This document shows, piece after piece, positions 10,160-19,678 of a DNA stretch of 58,232 bases. Positions within the stretch are counted from its first letter, which is position 1, and the number at the start of each line of letters is the position of its first letter. This stretch comes from Nostoc sp. 106C (GTDB lineage Bacteria; Cyanobacteriota; Cyanobacteriia; Cyanobacteriales; Nostocaceae), in NCBI RefSeq assembly GCF_002154725.1, contig NZ_MTAW01000125.1, positions 1 through 58,232 of the forward strand, in the 5' to 3' direction. The notes below the pieces were generated by a model. The model saw only the letters and a list, made by a program, of their open reading frames with translations, was not told the origin of the DNA and ran no database searches. Position numbers and translations under genes: made by a program.

Positions 10160-10190
10160 ACCCGCTATAGTAATTCTGTAGCGGGTTTTT
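10160..10190 (+). terminator. Intrinsic terminator after DUF4912 gene
   Basis: An 8-bp perfect stem (10160-10167 with 10179-10186, core CCCGCT) with an 11-nt loop is followed by a U-run (10186-10190). It ends 23 bases before the ATG of the next gene, which also argues against a longer upstream start for that gene. Confidence 0.88.
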
Positions 10191-10213
10191 GCATCTTTAA
10201 AATCTATCTCCAA

Positions 10214-11152
10214 ATGTCTAAATTATTCTTATTATCTATCTTCATAATCGTGCTCAATTTATTATCAGGCTGTAAAAATATTGAATCCAATGCAGCCCAA
10301 GAGCCATCAAAAGCTACTTGTATTGGCAAAAATGCTAATTTTAGCATTGAGTTTTTTAAAGCCAACAATCAAGGAAAAAGATATGACAGAGGCATTAATC
10401 ATGTGGTTATTTTTAATCCTCAATCAGAACAATTAGATTTTAAAGTAAATGTGGGACTTGCTCATAAACTTTATGCTAAAGATAAGCAAGGTAAATTAAG
10501 TAAGGAATATGTACCAAAGCAATTTCGAGAAATTATCACTGATGAGAATTCTAAATTAAACGGACAAACACCAATAGCAGCAATTAATGCCGACTATATA
10601 GGCACTGATAACAAACCACAAGGTTTGAATATTTCTCGCGGGTTTGAGTATTCAGGAGCTTTTAAAAATCAGCGTTCTTCCTTTGGAATCTCAGGAGGTA
10701 AATTCAAAAGTAGAAAAGCTACTATCCAAGCTGGTAGAAGAAAAGATGAAATTTTGAATTACAACCTAGTAGGAGGTAATGGTCGATTTTATCGTGGTGG
10801 TAAATTTAAAGATATTTGTGCAGATCTGGGGGAATTTGCCTGTAAAGAAGCAACTAATCGTTCTCTAGCAGCTATCACTGATCAAGGTTATGTGATTTTG
10901 TTAGTCAATGATGCTAAAGCTAATTCAAATATTGAATTTTCTCAAATTAATCAAGAACTACTGCCAGATAAATTTGATGATGTTCTAGAAGGCATCGCTC
11001 GTAATAATTGTTTGGGCAATATTCAAGAAGGAATTTTGTTTGATGGTGGGATGTCGCCAGGATTATATTACAACAATAAAATATATGTAGAAAATGCTGG
11101 ACCAATTGGTTCGGTATTTTTGATATATAAAAAATCAACTAATCCAGGTTAA
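10214..11152 (+). CDS. Phosphodiester glycosidase (NAGPA/DUF2233) family lipoprotein
   Basis: This 312-residue predicted lipoprotein has a signal peptide with hydrophobic core and lipobox LLSGC (Cys at residue 20). The body matches the NAGPA-type phosphodiester glycosidase family: PIAAINADYIG, QGLNISRG, AAITDQGYVILLVND and the hallmark GILFDGGMSPGLYYN. Family members cleave sugar-phosphodiester bonds or act on exopolysaccharide; the substrate here is unknown. The ATG at 10214 is chosen over the TTG at 10142 because the latter would put the preceding gene's terminator inside the coding sequence and bury the signal peptide. The gene is AT-richer than its neighbours. Confidence 0.82.
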   Translation: MSKLFLLSIFIIVLNLLSGCKNIESNAAQEPSKATCIGKNANFSIEFFKANNQGKRYDRGINHVVIFNPQSEQLDFKVNVGLAHKLYAKDKQGKLSKEYVPKQFREIITDENSKLNGQTPIAAINADYIGTDNKPQGLNISRGFEYSGAFKNQRSSFGISGGKFKSRKATIQAGRRKDEILNYNLVGGNGRFYRGGKFKDICADLGEFACKEATNRSLAAITDQGYVILLVNDAKANSNIEFSQINQELLPDKFDDVLEGIARNNCLGNIQEGILFDGGMSPGLYYNNKIYVENAGPIGSVFLIYKKSTNPG

Positions 11153-11373
11153 AAATATAATTGTTTGCCAAGGCTGTTACCTCCGAGGGAACAGGCAAGT
11201 TAGAAGCAATACCACCTATGGCAGAGTATAAGTTAAGTTTGGCAGCGTAAATACGTGGAGCGCGATAGGCACCCCCCAATTTTTAGATTTACCGTTTGAA
11301 GTATTTCAGCAAGCACTACAGGAGTCTTGATACCTGAAAGCGCTACCCTAGAGGTTATAGCTAAAAATAACCT

Positions 11374-11943
11374 ATGACACCTGAAGAAATCGCTGGTACG
11401 CTAACAGAATTATTTGGTACAGGATCTGTTGGTGCGATCGCACCTGGATCGTGGCAAGTAGAAACATCGAGTTTTCGATTGTTAGTGCTGCTTGCCGAAG
11501 ATCATACTTGGTTGCGGGTTTTACTGCCCATTGTGCCAATAGAAGCAGCACAACCATTTTTAGAACAGTTCCTAGAAGCAAACTTTGATGAGACTCAGGA
11601 AGTACGCTACGCTTTGTATCAAGGCGTGATTTGGGGAGTGTTTCAGCATAACAGTGGCACTTTGGTGAGTGCGGATTTGTCTAATGCGATCGCTCGCCTC
11701 ATATCTTTACATAATGCTGGTTTAAATGATGTTTTCAATCGATTGATTGAAAACCGGATTCGGCAAATTATCCAAGCAGCAAAACGGCAAGGACAATCTC
11801 TTCAGTTCACAATGCAAAATCTGGAGCGCTTTTATACAGAAGGATTGTTGGGAGAAATTGAGCAAACTCCTGAGGCACGTGAACAAGTATTAGCTTTGTG
11901 GCGACATCAATTAGAACGCTTGTGGAATGAGATAGAAGCGTAA
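11374..11943 (+). CDS. Conserved hypothetical protein, YbjN-like fold suspected
   Basis: This 189-residue protein is of unknown function. Its N-terminal half alternates strands and helices (TELFGTG, a long hydrophobic strand at residues 33-52, then ALYQGVIWGVFQHN) in a way that resembles YbjN/type-III chaperone-like domains. Its C-terminal half is helical and charged (IENRIRQIIQAAKRQGQS...). No catalytic motif is visible. It starts at ATG 11374 and is followed 22 bases later by a DUF2358 gene on the same strand, suggesting cotranscription. The fold suggestion is tentative. Confidence 0.65.
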   Translation: MTPEEIAGTLTELFGTGSVGAIAPGSWQVETSSFRLLVLLAEDHTWLRVLLPIVPIEAAQPFLEQFLEANFDETQEVRYALYQGVIWGVFQHNSGTLVSADLSNAIARLISLHNAGLNDVFNRLIENRIRQIIQAAKRQGQSLQFTMQNLERFYTEGLLGEIEQTPEAREQVLALWRHQLERLWNEIEA

Positions 11944-11965
11944 ACAATTAATAATCTTTTATTGA

Positions 11966-12379
11966 ATGATGGCAAATATTTCGGATGCTATGGACATAAT
12001 TCACATCCTCAAAGAAGACTATCAAAGATTTCCAGTTAATCAAACTTATAGCATTTACGCCCCGGACGTTTATTTTCAAGACGCTGTTTTCAAATTTCGT
12101 GGTGTTGAACTCTACAAGTTGATGATTAATTTCATCAAGACTTTCTTTTTAAATCCGCAAATGGATTTACATGATATTCAATCTTTAGGAGATACAATTA
12201 AAACCGAGTGGACACTCAGCTGGAACAGCCCCCTACCTTGGAAACCGCGGATTTCTATTCCTGGCTGGAGTGAATTACGTCTTAACTCTGAAGGTTTAAT
12301 TATTTCCCACATTGATTATTGGAAATGTTCGCGCTTGGATGTGCTTAAACAACATTCATTTTCTTCAAAAAATCGTTAG
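11966..12379 (+). CDS. DUF2358 family protein
   Basis: This 137-residue protein matches DUF2358, a small family of cyanobacteria and chloroplasts related to the SnoaL/NTF2-like cone fold. Typical elements are an early LKEDYQRFPVN helix, YAPDVYFQDAVFKFRG, a central IKTFF segment, WTLSWNSPLPWKPRI and LIISHIDYWKCSRLDVL. Function is unknown. The ATG at 11966 is part of a tandem ATGATG; either could serve. It lies 22 bases after the preceding gene. Confidence 0.85.
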   Translation: MMANISDAMDIIHILKEDYQRFPVNQTYSIYAPDVYFQDAVFKFRGVELYKLMINFIKTFFLNPQMDLHDIQSLGDTIKTEWTLSWNSPLPWKPRISIPGWSELRLNSEGLIISHIDYWKCSRLDVLKQHSFSSKNR

Positions 12380-12458
12380 TTAAACTACTGTCAACAGCAG
12401 AATCGGCTGTAGTTAATAGCTATTAAACTAGAGTTAACAAACATCGCCACCAACGTTT

Positions 12459-13157
12459 ATGACGGCTGCTAAAAATTCCGAAGCACAAGATGAATTAACT
12501 ATACAGACGGAAGCCGAAAATATTATCATTCCACCTAGTGATTTGTGGAGTGATGAGCCGCCTGTGGAAAGTGATCTGCACCGAGAGCAAATTGAACTGT
12601 TGCTGGCTTGTTTGAAATGGTGGTGGCGTAACCGTACTGATTTTTATGCAACTGGAAATTTGACGATTTATTTTAGCCCAGAGCAAATTACTACAAAAGA
12701 CTTTAGAGGCCCGGATTTTTTTGTGGTTCTGGGATGTGAAAATCGACCCCGGAAAAGTTGGGTATTATGGGCAGAACAGGGTAAATATCCCAATGTAATT
12801 ATTGAATTACTTTCTGATAGTACTGCCAAAGTTGACAAGGGTGCTAAATTTGAACTTTATCAGGATACTTTTCGGACACCAGAATATTTTTGGTTTCATC
12901 CCGATACTTTAGAGTTTAAAGGTTTTCGTTTAATGGGTGGTAAGTATCAACCTTTGGAAGCAAATACAGAGGGGTGGCTGTGGAGTCAGCAGTTAGAGTT
13001 ATTCTTGGGAATTTATGAGTCAAAATTAAGGTTTTTTAGTTTAGATAAACAATTAGTATTGACTCCAGAAGAAAGAGCCGCAATAGCAGAACAGCAAGTG
13101 GAAGAATTGAAGGCGAGATTGAAGGGCTTAGGAGTTGAAATTGATGTGTCAGAGTAG
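12459..13157 (+). CDS. Uma2 family putative endonuclease-like protein
   Basis: A second Uma2 (DUF820) protein in the window, 232 residues. Core motifs are FRGPDFFVVLG (first catalytic Asp), VIIELLSDST (Glu strand), KVDKGAKFELYQ (Lys-bearing helix) and PEYFWFHPDT. The C-terminal 35 residues form a short coiled coil (EERAAIAEQQVEELKARLKG), common in this family. Activity is inferred from fold only. It is about 80 bases after the DUF2358 gene and 217 bases before Get3d, so operon membership is unclear. Confidence 0.88.
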   Translation: MTAAKNSEAQDELTIQTEAENIIIPPSDLWSDEPPVESDLHREQIELLLACLKWWWRNRTDFYATGNLTIYFSPEQITTKDFRGPDFFVVLGCENRPRKSWVLWAEQGKYPNVIIELLSDSTAKVDKGAKFELYQDTFRTPEYFWFHPDTLEFKGFRLMGGKYQPLEANTEGWLWSQQLELFLGIYESKLRFFSLDKQLVLTPEERAAIAEQQVEELKARLKGLGVEIDVSE

Positions 13158-13374
13158 TGCTAATTTTTCCATTTAGCAACTGAATCTACAAATGAGCGAT
13201 CGCCTGCGCCAATCGCAGCCAGTATAGCAACAGGGCTTGATTATCTCTCACATCTATATATTGGGTACGCTTCGCCCTCAGATGTGCTGCAACTGCATTT
13301 ATTCTCTTTAGACAGTTGATAATAGAGATAGCGTAAATAAATGTAAACAATTCTCAGGCAGGACAGAATCATCC

Positions 13375-14547
13375 ATGCGTGTAATTTTAATGACAGGCAA
13401 GGGCGGTGTTGGCAAAACTTCTGTAGCCGCTGCTACTGGACTCCGTTGTGCAGAACTAGGCTATCGCACACTGGTGTTGAGTACAGACCCCGCTCACTCT
13501 TTAGCAGACAGTTTTGACCTGGAACTAGGACACGCACCTCGGGAGATTCGCCCAAATTTATGGGGTGCGGAACTAGATGCACTACAAGAACTAGAAGGAA
13601 ACTGGGGTGCTGTAAAGCGCTACATTACCCAAGTTCTTCAAGCTAGGGGTTTAGAAGGAGTACAGGCGGAAGAATTAGCCATCTTACCAGGTATGGATGA
13701 AATTTTTGGCTTGGTAAGAATGAAACGCCATTATGATGAAGGCGAGTTTGAGGTATTGATTATCGATTCAGCGCCTACAGGTACAGCATTGCGACTGCTG
13801 AGTTTACCCGAAGTTGGTGGCTGGTATATGCGCCGTTTTTACAAACCATTTCAAAATATTTCCGTGGCACTTCGGCCTCTAGTTGAACCGCTTTTTCGAC
13901 CAATCGCTGGTTTTTCGCTGCCAGACAAAGAGGTGATGGATGCGCCTTACGAGTTTTACGAACAAATAGAAGCTTTGGAAAAAGTATTGACAGACAATAC
14001 TCAAACTTCAGTTCGCCTGGTCACTAATCCAGAAAAGATGGTGATTAAAGAATCTCTGCGTGCTCATGCCTATTTGAGTTTATATAATGTTGCCACAGAT
14101 TTAGTGGTAGCTAACCGCATCATTCCTGCCGAAGTCCAAGATCCATTTTTCCAACGTTGGAAACAAAATCAACAGCAATATCGTCAGGAAATTCATGATG
14201 ACTTTCATCCTCTACCTGTAAAAGAAGTTCCACTTTTTTCTGAAGAAATGTGTGGTTTAGCAGCCTTAGAAAGGCTGAAGGAAACCCTCTATAAAGATGA
14301 AGACCCCACACAAGTTTATTACAAAGAAACAACTATTAAGGTTGTACAAGATAATAACCAATACAGCTTAGAACTGTATTTACCTGGTATTCCCAAAAAT
14401 CAAGTTCAATTGAGTAAAACTGGTGATGAGTTAAATATTACTATTGGCAATCACCGTCGCAATTTGGTATTGCCACAAGCTCTAGCAGCACTGCAACCCG
14501 CAGGTGCAAAAATGGATGAAGACTATCTTAAAATCCGTTTTGCTTAA
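13375..14547 (+). CDS. get3d: Get3d: ArsA/Get3-type ATPase with C-terminal HSP20-like domain
   Basis: This 390-residue P-loop ATPase of the ArsA/Get3/TRC40 family opens with a deviant Walker A motif (GKGGVGKTS, residues 8-16). Switch regions [12 protein letters not shown] and [12 protein letters not shown] are intact, as is an NPEKM nucleotide-base loop. Residues about 318-390 form an alpha-crystallin/HSP20-like domain ([18 protein letters not shown]), the architecture of the Get3d group found in photosynthetic bacteria and plastids. The zinc-binding CxxC of eukaryotic Get3 is not present. Get3 proteins bind hydrophobic helices of tail-anchored proteins; the Get3d client is not settled. The gene has its own terminator at 14602-14631. 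Confidence 0.92.
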   Translation: MRVILMTGKGGVGKTSVAAATGLRCAELGYRTLVLSTDPAHSLADSFDLELGHAPREIRPNLWGAELDALQELEGNWGAVKRYITQVLQARGLEGVQAEELAILPGMDEIFGLVRMKRHYDEGEFEVLIIDSAPTGTALRLLSLPEVGGWYMRRFYKPFQNISVALRPLVEPLFRPIAGFSLPDKEVMDAPYEFYEQIEALEKVLTDNTQTSVRLVTNPEKMVIKESLRAHAYLSLYNVATDLVVANRIIPAEVQDPFFQRWKQNQQQYRQEIHDDFHPLPVKEVPLFSEEMCGLAALERLKETLYKDEDPTQVYYKETTIKVVQDNNQYSLELYLPGIPKNQVQLSKTGDELNITIGNHRRNLVLPQALAALQPAGAKMDEDYLKIRFA

Positions 14548-14601
14548 TATGTAACAGTTTAATTTTGCTGCCAAACCCAGCAGCATTAAGCTTTGCTGTT
14601 T

Positions 14602-14631
14602 GTACAGACCCCATTGCGTCTGTACTTTTTT
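14602..14631 (+). terminator. Intrinsic terminator of get3d
   Basis: An 8-bp perfect stem (14602-14609 with 14618-14625, GTACAGAC/GTCTGTAC) with an 8-nt loop is followed by six U (14626-14631). It lies 55 bases after the stop codon. Confidence 0.9.
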
Positions 14632-15101
14632 GTTTTGATCCCCGATTATAATCGCTATTACTATTGGAGATTAGGGAAACATATTTGTGAGAAATCTTTT
14701 TAATTTAAAACTGAAAATGTTTAGGCTCTCTTTTACAACTCAACTCGCAACCAATTAGAAAATTTGCAACATAATATACTAGAAGATCTAACACTCTTAC
14801 TTAAAAAATTTTCTTTTTACTTTTTACTTAAAATATTAAGACTTACTACTTTGATAAACTGTTAATAGACTTACATAGTAATGTCAATACTTCTCAAGGA
14901 GTAGATTTAGTAATATTACTAATATATTGAATAATTATTCTGTTAGAAATAATGATTTTTGTTTAAAAAATAAATAAAGTTTCTCAATAGTTACTATACC
15001 GTAGTTTTACTGAAGACAGTCATAAAAATTCAATTTCATAATATTTTTAGATATAGAATTTTTTTATTTCTTTCTGATAAAAATTTATATAACTACAAGC
15101 A
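14632..15101. other. AT-rich intergenic region upstream of the cyanobacteriochrome
   Basis: 470 bases, very AT-rich, with no gene on either strand. It must contain the promoter and leader of the photoreceptor kinase at 15102. No Shine-Dalgarno sequence is evident before that ATG and no riboswitch was recognised. Confidence 0.5.
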
Positions 15102-18100
15102 ATGACCCCGATCGCAAAAACAGACTTGCGGTTAAACCTTGAACAAGAAGGCATATTACGCCGCATTACAAATAGTATCCGTCAAACGTTGGATCTAGAA
15201 GAGATTATTACAACGACAACAACAGAAGTGCGATCGCTACTTAAAACTGACCGAGTCATGATTTACAAGTTTCATGCTGATGGTAGCGGTCAGGTCATTG
15301 CTGAATCGATTTATAACGATAGATTGCCATCACTTTTGGGGCTAAATTTTCCTGCTGATGACATTCCACTCTCTGCGCGAGAATTATTTATCAAGTCACA
15401 AGTACGTTCATTAGTCGATGTTGAAACACAGCAGATTGGTCAAAGTCTTCTACGTGACTGGGAAACAGGAGAACTCATATTAGAGGAAATCCATTATCGT
15501 ACTGTTGATCCCTGCCATGTAAAATATCTAACGGCAATGGGAGTTAAATCTTCTTTGGTAGCACCAATTTTATACCAAAAAGAACTCTGGGGTCTTTTGG
15601 TGTCTCATCACTCTGAAACTCATTCGATTTTAGAGGATGAAATAGAAGCAGTGCAGATGGTAGTAGATCAATTATCAGTAGCGATCGCTCAAAGTAATCT
15701 GCTCACTCAAGCCCATAAAAAAGCTGAACGGGAAGCTACCATTAATCGCGTTGCTACTCTACTCCATGCGTTGCCCACAATTGTACTACAGCCAGCTTTA
15801 GAAGCAACTGTAGCTGCTTTCGGTGGTTCGGGCGGTAGACTTTGTATCAGACATAATGCTTTTAATTTCCAAAATAGTAAATTTAAAACCTTAGCAGAAT
15901 GTTTAATTCCTGGAAGTGATTATGTCAGGCTTTATATTTGCGGGCAGCAACCTGCGGTAGCAGAAAAAACTATCTATCCACTAATAGAGCAATCTAATGT
16001 TTGGCAAGAACATTATCAATCTGGTGAATATGATGTTTGGGCAATTTCAGACATCTATCAAACTCCTAATATGCGAACTGTGCAAGTTGCATTTCAACCA
16101 ACTAAGATTCGCAGCATTTTGATGATTCCACTTGAATACCGCCAGGAGTTGGTGGGCTATTTAAGTATTTTCCGTAATGAAATCGACACGGAAACTTTGT
16201 GGGCAGGTCGATTCGCTCCCGATCAAAGGCAACTCTATCCTCGTCAATCATTTGAGCTATGGCGCGAAACTAAAACAGCACAAGTTCAAAAATGGACAGA
16301 CGAAGAGATAGAAATGGCCAGAGAAATTGGTAAACATTTTGCATCCGCAATTCAACAGTATGAACTTTACCAACAGGTACAAGCCTTTAATAGCAATTTA
16401 GAAAAACAAATCAAAAAGCGCACGCTGGATATGCAACGAACAGCCGAACAACAACAGGCTGTGTTTGGAGTTATTGCTAAAATTCGCGAGTCACTTGATA
16501 CTAAAACTATTTTTCAAATTACTACTAAAGAAGTTTGTCAATTAATCAAAGCCGACCGCGTTTCAATTTATCGCTTTGATTCTGAGTGGGGTGGTGAATT
16601 TGTCGGTGATTTTGAGGTTGCTAGTCCGCACTGGTCAAATGAGTCTAAGCTGGGAGTAAATACGGTCTGGAATGATACTTACTTACAAGACACTCAGGGA
16701 GGACGCTACCGCTACAACGAAACATTTGCGGTAGATGACATTTACAAGATGGGCTTTACTCAGTGTCATATCGACAATTTAGAGGAGTATCACATTTATG
16801 CTTTTGTACTTGCTCCAATCTTTGTCGGTCAAAAACTTTGGGGTTTGCTATGTAGTTATCAACATTCTGCCACCCGCCAATGGCAAGACTCGGAAGTTAA
16901 CTTTATCAGTCAGATTGCGGCTCAACTTGGGGTAGCACTTCAGCAAGCTGAATTACTGAGGCAAACACAGCAGCAAGCGTTAGATTTACAACAAGCAGCC
17001 GAGCAACAACGGGTATTGTTTGAAGTTGTAGCCAAAATTCGTGAATCACTTGACTTAGATGCAATTTTTCAGACAACTACTCAAGAAATCTGTAAAGCAC
17101 TGCAAGCTGATCGCGTGGCTGTTTACCAGTTTCACCCAGATTGGAGTGGTGAGTTTATTGCTGAATTTGTTGATGAGGGCTGGATCAAGCTGGTAAGTCC
17201 CCAGACCAAGACGATATGGCAGGATAGTTACTTGCAGGAAACTCAAGGTGGGCGATATGGCAACAATGAAACCTGTGCAGTAGATGATATCTATCAGGCT
17301 GGTTACTCTGATTGTCATATTGAGCTTCTCGAGAAATGCCAGATCAAAGCATATGCGATCGCGCCAATTTTTATTGGGCAAAAGCTCTGGGGATTACTAG
17401 CAGCTTATCAAAACTCTACACCCCGCCACTGGGAAGCCTCAGAAATTCAGTTTTTAGCTCAGATTGCCAATCAGCTTGGGGTAGCACTCCAGCAAGTTAA
17501 CTTACTCTTACAAACTCAGCAGCAGACAGAACAGCTAACTCAAGCTATACACGATCTACAAGAGACCCAAACCCAACTCATCCAAACTGAAAAAATGTCC
17601 TCATTAGGTCAGCTGGTGGCGGGTATTGCCCATGAAATTAATAACCCTGTAAACTTTATTTACGGTAACCTGGCTCATGTCAGTGACTATGCTGATGATT
17701 TACTCAGTATGCTGGAACTTTATCAGCAGGAAGTGCCAAATACTAGCTCTGAGATTTGGAAGCGAGCAGAAGAAATTGACTTAGAATTTATCATCGAAGA
17801 TTTACCCAAAACTCTAACTTCGATGAAAGTAGGGATTGATCGCATCCGTCAAATTGTCTTAGGTTTAAGAAATTTCTCTCGTCTCGATGAGGCAGAAATG
17901 AAAGCGGTAGATATACACGAAGGTATTGATAATAGCCTACTGATTTTGCAACATCGCTTGAAAGCAAAGCCAGAAAGCCCAATGATTAATATAGTAAAGA
18001 ATTACGACGAGCTTCCCTTAGTAGAGTGCTACGCCGGACAGTTAAATCAAGTGTTTATGAATGTCTTGAGCAATGCGATCGATGCTCTAGAAGATTATAA

Positions 18101-18413
18101 AGAATCTTCATCTGAACCTCATCACAGTCAAATTACTATCTACACTTCTATTGGAGAGATGAAAGCCAATGTCAAGAGTGCAGTGATTCGTATTATAGAT
18201 AATGGTCCTGGCATCCCAGAAGCTTTGAGGACAAGAATATATGACCCATTTTTTACCACTAAGCCAGTGGGTAAGGGTACTGGCTTAGGATTATCAATTA
18301 CTTACAAAATTGTGGTTGATAAACACGGTGGTATATTTAAATGTGATTCCCAGCCAGGTTTAGGTACAGAATTTTGGATTGAAATTCCCATTCATCAAAA
18401 TACTTATAATTAA
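15102..18413 (+). CDS. Four-GAF cyanobacteriochrome histidine kinase
   Basis: This 1103-residue soluble photosensory kinase has the order GAF1 (about 20-195), GAF2 (about 215-425), coiled coil, GAF3 (about 455-625), GAF4 (about 640-808) and histidine kinase (about 835-1100). GAF3 and GAF4 are cyanobacteriochrome domains of the expanded red/green type. Each has a W-x-D motif (WNDTYLQ, WQDSYLQ), TQGGRY, VDDIY and a bilin-attachment CH (Cys555, Cys738) followed by LAPIFVGQKLWGLL-like sequence. GAF1 also has a candidate bilin Cys138 (DPCHVKYL) and a phytochrome-like PADDIP string; GAF2 has neither. The kinase has phospho-acceptor His844 in AHEINNP, N box NAIDALE, DNGPGIP and TGLGLS. No receiver domain or response regulator is adjacent. 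The stop lies 6 bases from the convergent dnaN end. Confidence 0.93.
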   Translation: MTPIAKTDLRLNLEQEGILRRITNSIRQTLDLEEIITTTTTEVRSLLKTDRVMIYKFHADGSGQVIAESIYNDRLPSLLGLNFPADDIPLSARELFIKSQVRSLVDVETQQIGQSLLRDWETGELILEEIHYRTVDPCHVKYLTAMGVKSSLVAPILYQKELWGLLVSHHSETHSILEDEIEAVQMVVDQLSVAIAQSNLLTQAHKKAEREATINRVATLLHALPTIVLQPALEATVAAFGGSGGRLCIRHNAFNFQNSKFKTLAECLIPGSDYVRLYICGQQPAVAEKTIYPLIEQSNVWQEHYQSGEYDVWAISDIYQTPNMRTVQVAFQPTKIRSILMIPLEYRQELVGYLSIFRNEIDTETLWAGRFAPDQRQLYPRQSFELWRETKTAQVQKWTDEEIEMAREIGKHFASAIQQYELYQQVQAFNSNLEKQIKKRTLDMQRTAEQQQAVFGVIAKIRESLDTKTIFQITTKEVCQLIKADRVSIYRFDSEWGGEFVGDFEVASPHWSNESKLGVNTVWNDTYLQDTQGGRYRYNETFAVDDIYKMGFTQCHIDNLEEYHIYAFVLAPIFVGQKLWGLLCSYQHSATRQWQDSEVNFISQIAAQLGVALQQAELLRQTQQQALDLQQAAEQQRVLFEVVAKIRESLDLDAIFQTTTQEICKALQADRVAVYQFHPDWSGEFIAEFVDEGWIKLVSPQTKTIWQDSYLQETQGGRYGNNETCAVDDIYQAGYSDCHIELLEKCQIKAYAIAPIFIGQKLWGLLAAYQNSTPRHWEASEIQFLAQIANQLGVALQQVNLLLQTQQQTEQLTQAIHDLQETQTQLIQTEKMSSLGQLVAGIAHEINNPVNFIYGNLAHVSDYADDLLSMLELYQQEVPNTSSEIWKRAEEIDLEFIIEDLPKTLTSMKVGIDRIRQIVLGLRNFSRLDEAEMKAVDIHEGIDNSLLILQHRLKAKPESPMINIVKNYDELPLVECYAGQLNQVFMNVLSNAIDALEDYKESSSEPHHSQITIYTSIGEMKANVKSAVIRIIDNGPGIPEALRTRIYDPFFTTKPVGKGTGLGLSITYKIVVDKHGGIFKCDSQPGLGTEFWIEIPIHQNTYN

Positions 18414-18419
18414 TCTTCT

Positions 18420-19577
18420 TTAATTTCTCAGTTGCACGGGCATAGCTAAATAAGTCATCTTCAACCCACCCAGTGGTGTAAAAATCACTGGAGTTAGGCT
18501 TTGATTGAGATGCATTTGAATTTCCGAAGCTGGTAATTCTTTCAAGCCTTCCATAAGATACTTAATATTAAAAGCAATATCTATATCTTCCCCAGATATC
18601 TGCGCTGGCATTGATTCTCTACCGCTACCTACATCTTGAGCTTCACAAGATAAAGTAATTTCTTGGTTACCGCTATCAATGCTGAGCTTCACAATATTAT
18701 TCTTTTGATCGGCTAGTACCGCAATTCGCTCCAAAGTGCTTAAGAATTGTTTGCGATCGATAGTAACTTGGCGCTCAAATTGACGCGGGATGAGTTGCCG
18801 ATAAGCTGGATATTGCCCTTCTAAAGTGCGACTAGTCAAGCGTTGATTTTTCCAGGCAAACACAACTTGACCTTGATCTAAATATAAGGCTACAGGCTCT
18901 TCATCAGAAGAACTATGAGCTAACATTCGCTGTAGTTCGCGCAGTGCTCTAGCTGGTACTGTCACTTCTAGCTGGCTACTATCTTCAATGGGACGCTCAT
19001 TAGTAGTTTCTACTACTGCTAAACGATGCCCATCAGTAGCAGCAAATTCTAGGGTATCTTGTTTAACTGTTAAATGAACACCAGTGAGTACCTGCTTAGT
19101 TTCATCTCCACTGGTAGCAAACAATGATCCTCTTAATCCCTCAATTAAGGCAGCAGCCGTTAAATGAATTACTTCAGAATTTTCAATCACGGGTAGTTCG
19201 GGAAACTCTTCCGCCCCCATTGCACGCACTTGATAATGTCCGCTCTTGGGTGTCAGGGTAACAATTAAACCCTCTCCTGTAGATGTCTCAGTTGCTGATT
19301 CATCGTCTAGGGTGATTTCTCCCTCTGGTAGACGAGAGGTGATGTCTAAAAGTAATTTAGCAGGAAGTGCGATCGCTCCTCCTTGCCATACCTCAGCGTT
19401 AAAGCTAGTGCGGATACCCAAGCTGAGATCGAAGGCGGTTAAGCTTACTTGGTTAGTTTGTGCATCTGCTTGTAGCAGCACATTGGCAAGTACTGGATGT
19501 GTCGGTCGTGATGGTACAGCACGGCTGACAAGAGAGAGGTTCGTACTGAGATCGCTTTGGGCGCAAACTAATTTCAT
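18420..19577 (-). CDS. dnaN: DNA polymerase III sliding clamp, beta subunit
   Basis: This 385-residue beta clamp encircles DNA and tethers replicative polymerase. The typical N terminus MKLVCAQSDLSTNLSLVSRAV is present, along with GEFPELP-like and SGDETKQVLTGVH, the domain junction TDGHRLAVVET, and the C-terminal LNQSLTPVIF and LAMPVQLRN (the MPVRL-type end). I chose ATG at 19577 over GTG at 19589 because an AAGGTG site sits 9 bases before the ATG and family members start with MKLV. It lies about 4.4 kb downstream of dnaA on the same strand, separated by infC and a radical SAM gene rather than adjacent. Confidence 0.97.
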   Translation of the reverse strand: MKLVCAQSDLSTNLSLVSRAVPSRPTHPVLANVLLQADAQTNQVSLTAFDLSLGIRTSFNAEVWQGGAIALPAKLLLDITSRLPEGEITLDDESATETSTGEGLIVTLTPKSGHYQVRAMGAEEFPELPVIENSEVIHLTAAALIEGLRGSLFATSGDETKQVLTGVHLTVKQDTLEFAATDGHRLAVVETTNERPIEDSSQLEVTVPARALRELQRMLAHSSSDEEPVALYLDQGQVVFAWKNQRLTSRTLEGQYPAYRQLIPRQFERQVTIDRKQFLSTLERIAVLADQKNNIVKLSIDSGNQEITLSCEAQDVGSGRESMPAQISGEDIDIAFNIKYLMEGLKELPASEIQMHLNQSLTPVIFTPLGGLKMTYLAMPVQLRN

Positions 19578-19678
19578 AGTTAGATTCACCTTGTGAGTGT
19601 CTATAGTACCACTCTAGAAATATTTTTAAGTTATTATTGCCAAGCTGAACGATTCTCAAACATGGCTAAAATTGGCAG

